In this document: positions 62,278 through 64,000 of the stretch, in pieces
Layout of the letters: each line of letters begins with the position of its first letter
How positions within the stretch are numbered: the first letter of the stretch is position 1
Assembly (NCBI RefSeq): GCF_002161765.1
Contig: NZ_NFIN01000006.1
Coordinates: forward strand, 1 to 64,000
From: Bacteroides sp. An322
Lineage (GTDB): Bacteria; Bacteroidota; Bacteroidia; Bacteroidales; Bacteroidaceae
DNA length: 64,000 bases
Reading direction: 5' to 3'
Translations under genes and position numbers: made by a program
Notes under the pieces: model-generated
The model's database searches: none
Told to the model about the DNA's origin: nothing
The model's input: the letters and a program-made list of their open reading frames with translations, nothing else

Positions 62278-62365
62278 TACGGTTTCCGTCCCAAAAACGT
62301 ACGGTTTTGCATCGGAGAACGTATGTTCTTGGTATGGAAACCGTACGTTTTTGGGACGGAGACCG
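62278..62365. repeat. 22-bp tandem palindromic repeat array D (rpsL leader region)
   Basis: Four units start at 62278, 62300, 62322 and 62344, an exact 22-bp period. The units begin TACGGTTTCC, TACGGTTTTG, TATGTTCTTG and TACGTTTTTG, and end AAACG, GAACG, AACCG and GACCG. The whole array is also a large imperfect inverted repeat: the first unit pairs with the last (GTCCCAAAAACGTACGG with its complement). It lies about 80 bases upstream of the rpsL promoter. Confidence 0.88.
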
Positions 62366-62446
62366 TAGAAGGGAGACTATAGGGAAGAGATTTTGATAGA
62401 AGATAGAAGAAAATTTCATCATTCTCAGAATTTTATGCGAAAACAG

Positions 62447-62477
62447 TTTGTGCATTAAAAAGTTATTTGTAATTTTG
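62447..62477 (+). promoter_or_regulatory. Promoter of the str operon (rpsL-rpsG-fusA)
   Basis: TTTG (62447-62450) and TAATTTTG (62470-62477) are spaced by exactly 19 bases, the Bacteroides consensus. It leaves a leader of about 70 bases before rpsL. Confidence 0.9.
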
Positions 62478-62556
62478 CAGCCCGAAATGTATAGTTTCGG
62501 CTACGAATGAAGAAAACAATAAATACAATAATATAAATAATTAAAAATCAAACAAA

Positions 62557-62961
62557 ATGCCTACTATTCAACAGTTAGTAAGAAAAGGAAGAAAGGTTTT
62601 GGTTGAGAAGAGTAAATCGCCTGCATTGGATTCATGTCCTCAAAGACGTGGCGTTTGCGTGCGTGTTTACACTACAACTCCGAAGAAACCGAATTCTGCA
62701 ATGCGTAAAGTTGCTCGTGTGCGTCTGACAAACTCTAAGGAAGTGAACTCTTACATTCCGGGAGAAGGCCACAACTTGCAAGAACACTCTATCGTATTGG
62801 TACGTGGCGGTCGTGTAAAAGACCTTCCGGGTGTACGTTACCATATCGTTCGTGGAACCTTGGATACTGCCGGTGTTGCCGGACGTACTCAAAGACGTTC
62901 TAAATACGGTGCTAAGCGCCCGAAACCGGGACAAGCTGCTCCGGCAAAAGGTAAGAAATAA
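62557..62961 (+). CDS. rpsL: 30S ribosomal protein S12
   Basis: S12 controls decoding accuracy at the ribosomal A site. The 134 residues start [20 protein letters not shown] and contain the conserved loops [18 protein letters not shown] and [18 protein letters not shown]. The lysines where streptomycin resistance substitutions occur in other bacteria are wild type. It is the first gene of the str operon, with its own promoter. rpsG follows after 144 bases. Confidence 0.98.
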   Translation: MPTIQQLVRKGRKVLVEKSKSPALDSCPQRRGVCVRVYTTTPKKPNSAMRKVARVRLTNSKEVNSYIPGEGHNLQEHSIVLVRGGRVKDLPGVRYHIVRGTLDTAGVAGRTQRRSKYGAKRPKPGQAAPAKGKK

Positions 62962-63105
62962 TCCGTCTGCCGAGCGTAACTAATTTAATTTATTCATTCG
63001 TTTTGGTTTGCAGGAAAGGCTTTAAGGTTGAGTAAATGTCTTGGAGGAGACGTTGAAGAAGACGAAAAAGGTACAGCCCCAAACTGAACATTATTATCAA
63101 ACAAA

Positions 63106-63582
63106 ATGAGAAAAGCAAAACCTAAAAAACGTGTCATCCTTCCGGATCCGGTGTACAACGACCAGAAGGTGTCTAAATTCGTAAACCACTTGATGTACGA
63201 CGGTAAGAAGAATACTTCTTACGAAATCTTCTACAAGGCAATGAACTTGGTAGGAGCGAAGCTTCCGGGCGAAGAAAAATCAGCTTTGGAAGTGTGGAAA
63301 AAAGCATTGGATAATGTAACTCCTCAGTTGGAAGTGAAATCTCGCCGTATCGGTGGAGCTACTTTCCAGGTTCCGACTGAAATCCGTCCGGAACGTAAAG
63401 AGTCAATTTCAATGAAAAACCTGATTGCTTTCGCACGTAAACGTGGCGGAAAGTCGATGGCTGATAAATTGGCTGCTGAAATTTTGGATGCGTACAACGA
63501 ACAAGGCGGTGCTTTCAAACGTAAAGAAGATATGCACCGTATGGCTGAAGCTAACCGTGCATTCGCTCACTTCAGATTCTAA
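63106..63582 (+). CDS. rpsG: 30S ribosomal protein S7
   Basis: S7 nucleates assembly of the small-subunit head. The 158 residues start [20 protein letters not shown] and contain the family stretches [40 protein letters not shown] and [20 protein letters not shown]. The C-terminus ends [15 protein letters not shown]. It lies between rpsL and fusA in the conserved str order. Confidence 0.98.
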   Translation: MRKAKPKKRVILPDPVYNDQKVSKFVNHLMYDGKKNTSYEIFYKAMNLVGAKLPGEEKSALEVWKKALDNVTPQLEVKSRRIGGATFQVPTEIRPERKESISMKNLIAFARKRGGKSMADKLAAEILDAYNEQGGAFKRKEDMHRMAEANRAFAHFRF

Positions 63583-63615
63583 TTCAAGTATATAACTAAT
63601 TAAGAAGGATTTAAA

Positions 63616-64000
63616 ATGGCTAAACATGATTTGCATTTGACCCGTAACATCGGTATCATGGCTCACATCGATGCGGGTAAAACCACTACTTCGGAACGTA
63701 TTCTGTTCTATACTGGTTTGACTCACAAGATTGGTGAAGTTCATGACGGCGCTGCTACGATGGACTGGATGGAACAAGAGCAGGAACGTGGTATCACTAT
63801 TACCTCTGCTGCTACTACCACTTATTGGAATTATGCCGGCAACAAGTACAAAATCAACTTGATTGATACTCCGGGACACGTGGACTTTACCGCTGAGGTA
63901 GAACGTTCGTTGCGTGTGTTGGACGGTGCTGTAGCTACATATTGTGCTGTAGGTGGTGTTGAACCTCAGTCGGAAACCGTATGGCGTCAGGCTGACAAAT
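63616..64000 (+). CDS. fusA: Elongation factor G (5' part, runs off the window)
   Basis: EF-G is the GTPase that translocates the ribosome. Only the first 128 residues are in the window. [32 protein letters not shown] gives the G1 P-loop (AHIDAGKTT). [11 protein letters not shown] is the G2 switch and [10 protein letters not shown] the G3 motif. Identity as EF-G rather than another translational GTPase follows from the sequence and from the rpsL-rpsG-fusA order. The start is 33 bases after the rpsG stop, with an AAGGAT ribosome-binding-like stretch ahead. Confidence 0.97.
   Translation, partial: MAKHDLHLTRNIGIMAHIDAGKTTTSERILFYTGLTHKIGEVHDGAATMDWMEQEQERGITITSAATTTYWNYAGNKYKINLIDTPGHVDFTAEVERSLRVLDGAVATYCAVGGVEPQSETVWRQADK

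Noticed and set aside
62278-62365. Possible CRISPR array
   Set aside because: Units abut one another with no unique spacers, the period is only 22 bp, and no cas genes are in the window.

Overview
The window looks like a chromosome segment from a gut-type member of the Bacteroidales, most likely Bacteroides or Phocaeicola. The evidence is a SusC/SusD pair, further TonB-dependent receptors, promoters of the TAnnTTTG (-7) / TTTG (-33) type, and a familiar Bacteroides housekeeping set: recO, tRNA-Glu, rpsT, gyrB, greA, prfB and the start of the str operon rpsL-rpsG-fusA. Species cannot be fixed from the sequence alone.

Layout. 1-3.3 kb holds small metabolic genes (DUF2795, PduO-type adenosyltransferase, methyltransferase-like protein, ferritin, acyltransferase). 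3.4-8.5 kb is a susC/susD pair whose SusC lacks a recognisable signal peptide; its 5' end runs into an array of 22-bp repeats. 8.77-19.67 kb is an integrative mobilizable element bounded by a 16-bp direct repeat. It carries a tyrosine recombinase, a DUF1016 nuclease, a Kup potassium transporter as apparent cargo, mobilization genes with a candidate oriT, replication-type genes (toprim, RepA-like ATPase) and an excisionase-like HTH protein. Next come tRNA-Leu(CAA) and a nitrogen operon (outer-membrane protein, PII, AmtB). 22.99-27.74 kb is a small island in the 3' end of a second tRNA-Leu(CAA). It holds a truncated integrase and a tightly coupled four-gene operon: two lipoproteins with membrane segments, a third lipoprotein ending in a WHH-type HNH nuclease domain, and a protein resembling the uracil-DNA-glycosylase fold.

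28-55 kb is mostly housekeeping: manC, a TonB receptor, HIT, greA, a thioredoxin-fold lipoprotein without CXXC, a THUMP-like methyltransferase, sufE, two metallopeptidases, an acyl-CoA synthetase, prfB, a 43-residue membrane peptide, a CYTH protein, an ECF sigma factor, recO, rpsT, gyrB, a 4-alpha-glucanotransferase, a xanthine salvage pair, an alkaline phosphatase and transporters. 55.9-60.1 kb is a TPR/HTH membrane regulator followed by an outer-membrane receptor. 61.2-62.2 kb is the deletion-fused remnant of a second such pair. The str operon closes the window.

Two kinds of intergenic structure are not explained by the genes. (1) Four arrays of roughly four or five tandem units of 22 bp (near 8.5, 35.2, 55.6 and 62.3 kb), each unit an imperfect palindrome; the sequence differs between loci but the architecture is the same, and two arrays begin at a stop codon. 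(2) Six long inverted repeats built from short words of the type CAGATTACACAGAT or CAGAGACACGGAG, sitting in gaps between genes. The best candidates for undescribed biology are the lipoprotein-nuclease operon in the tRNA-Leu island and the 22-bp arrays.
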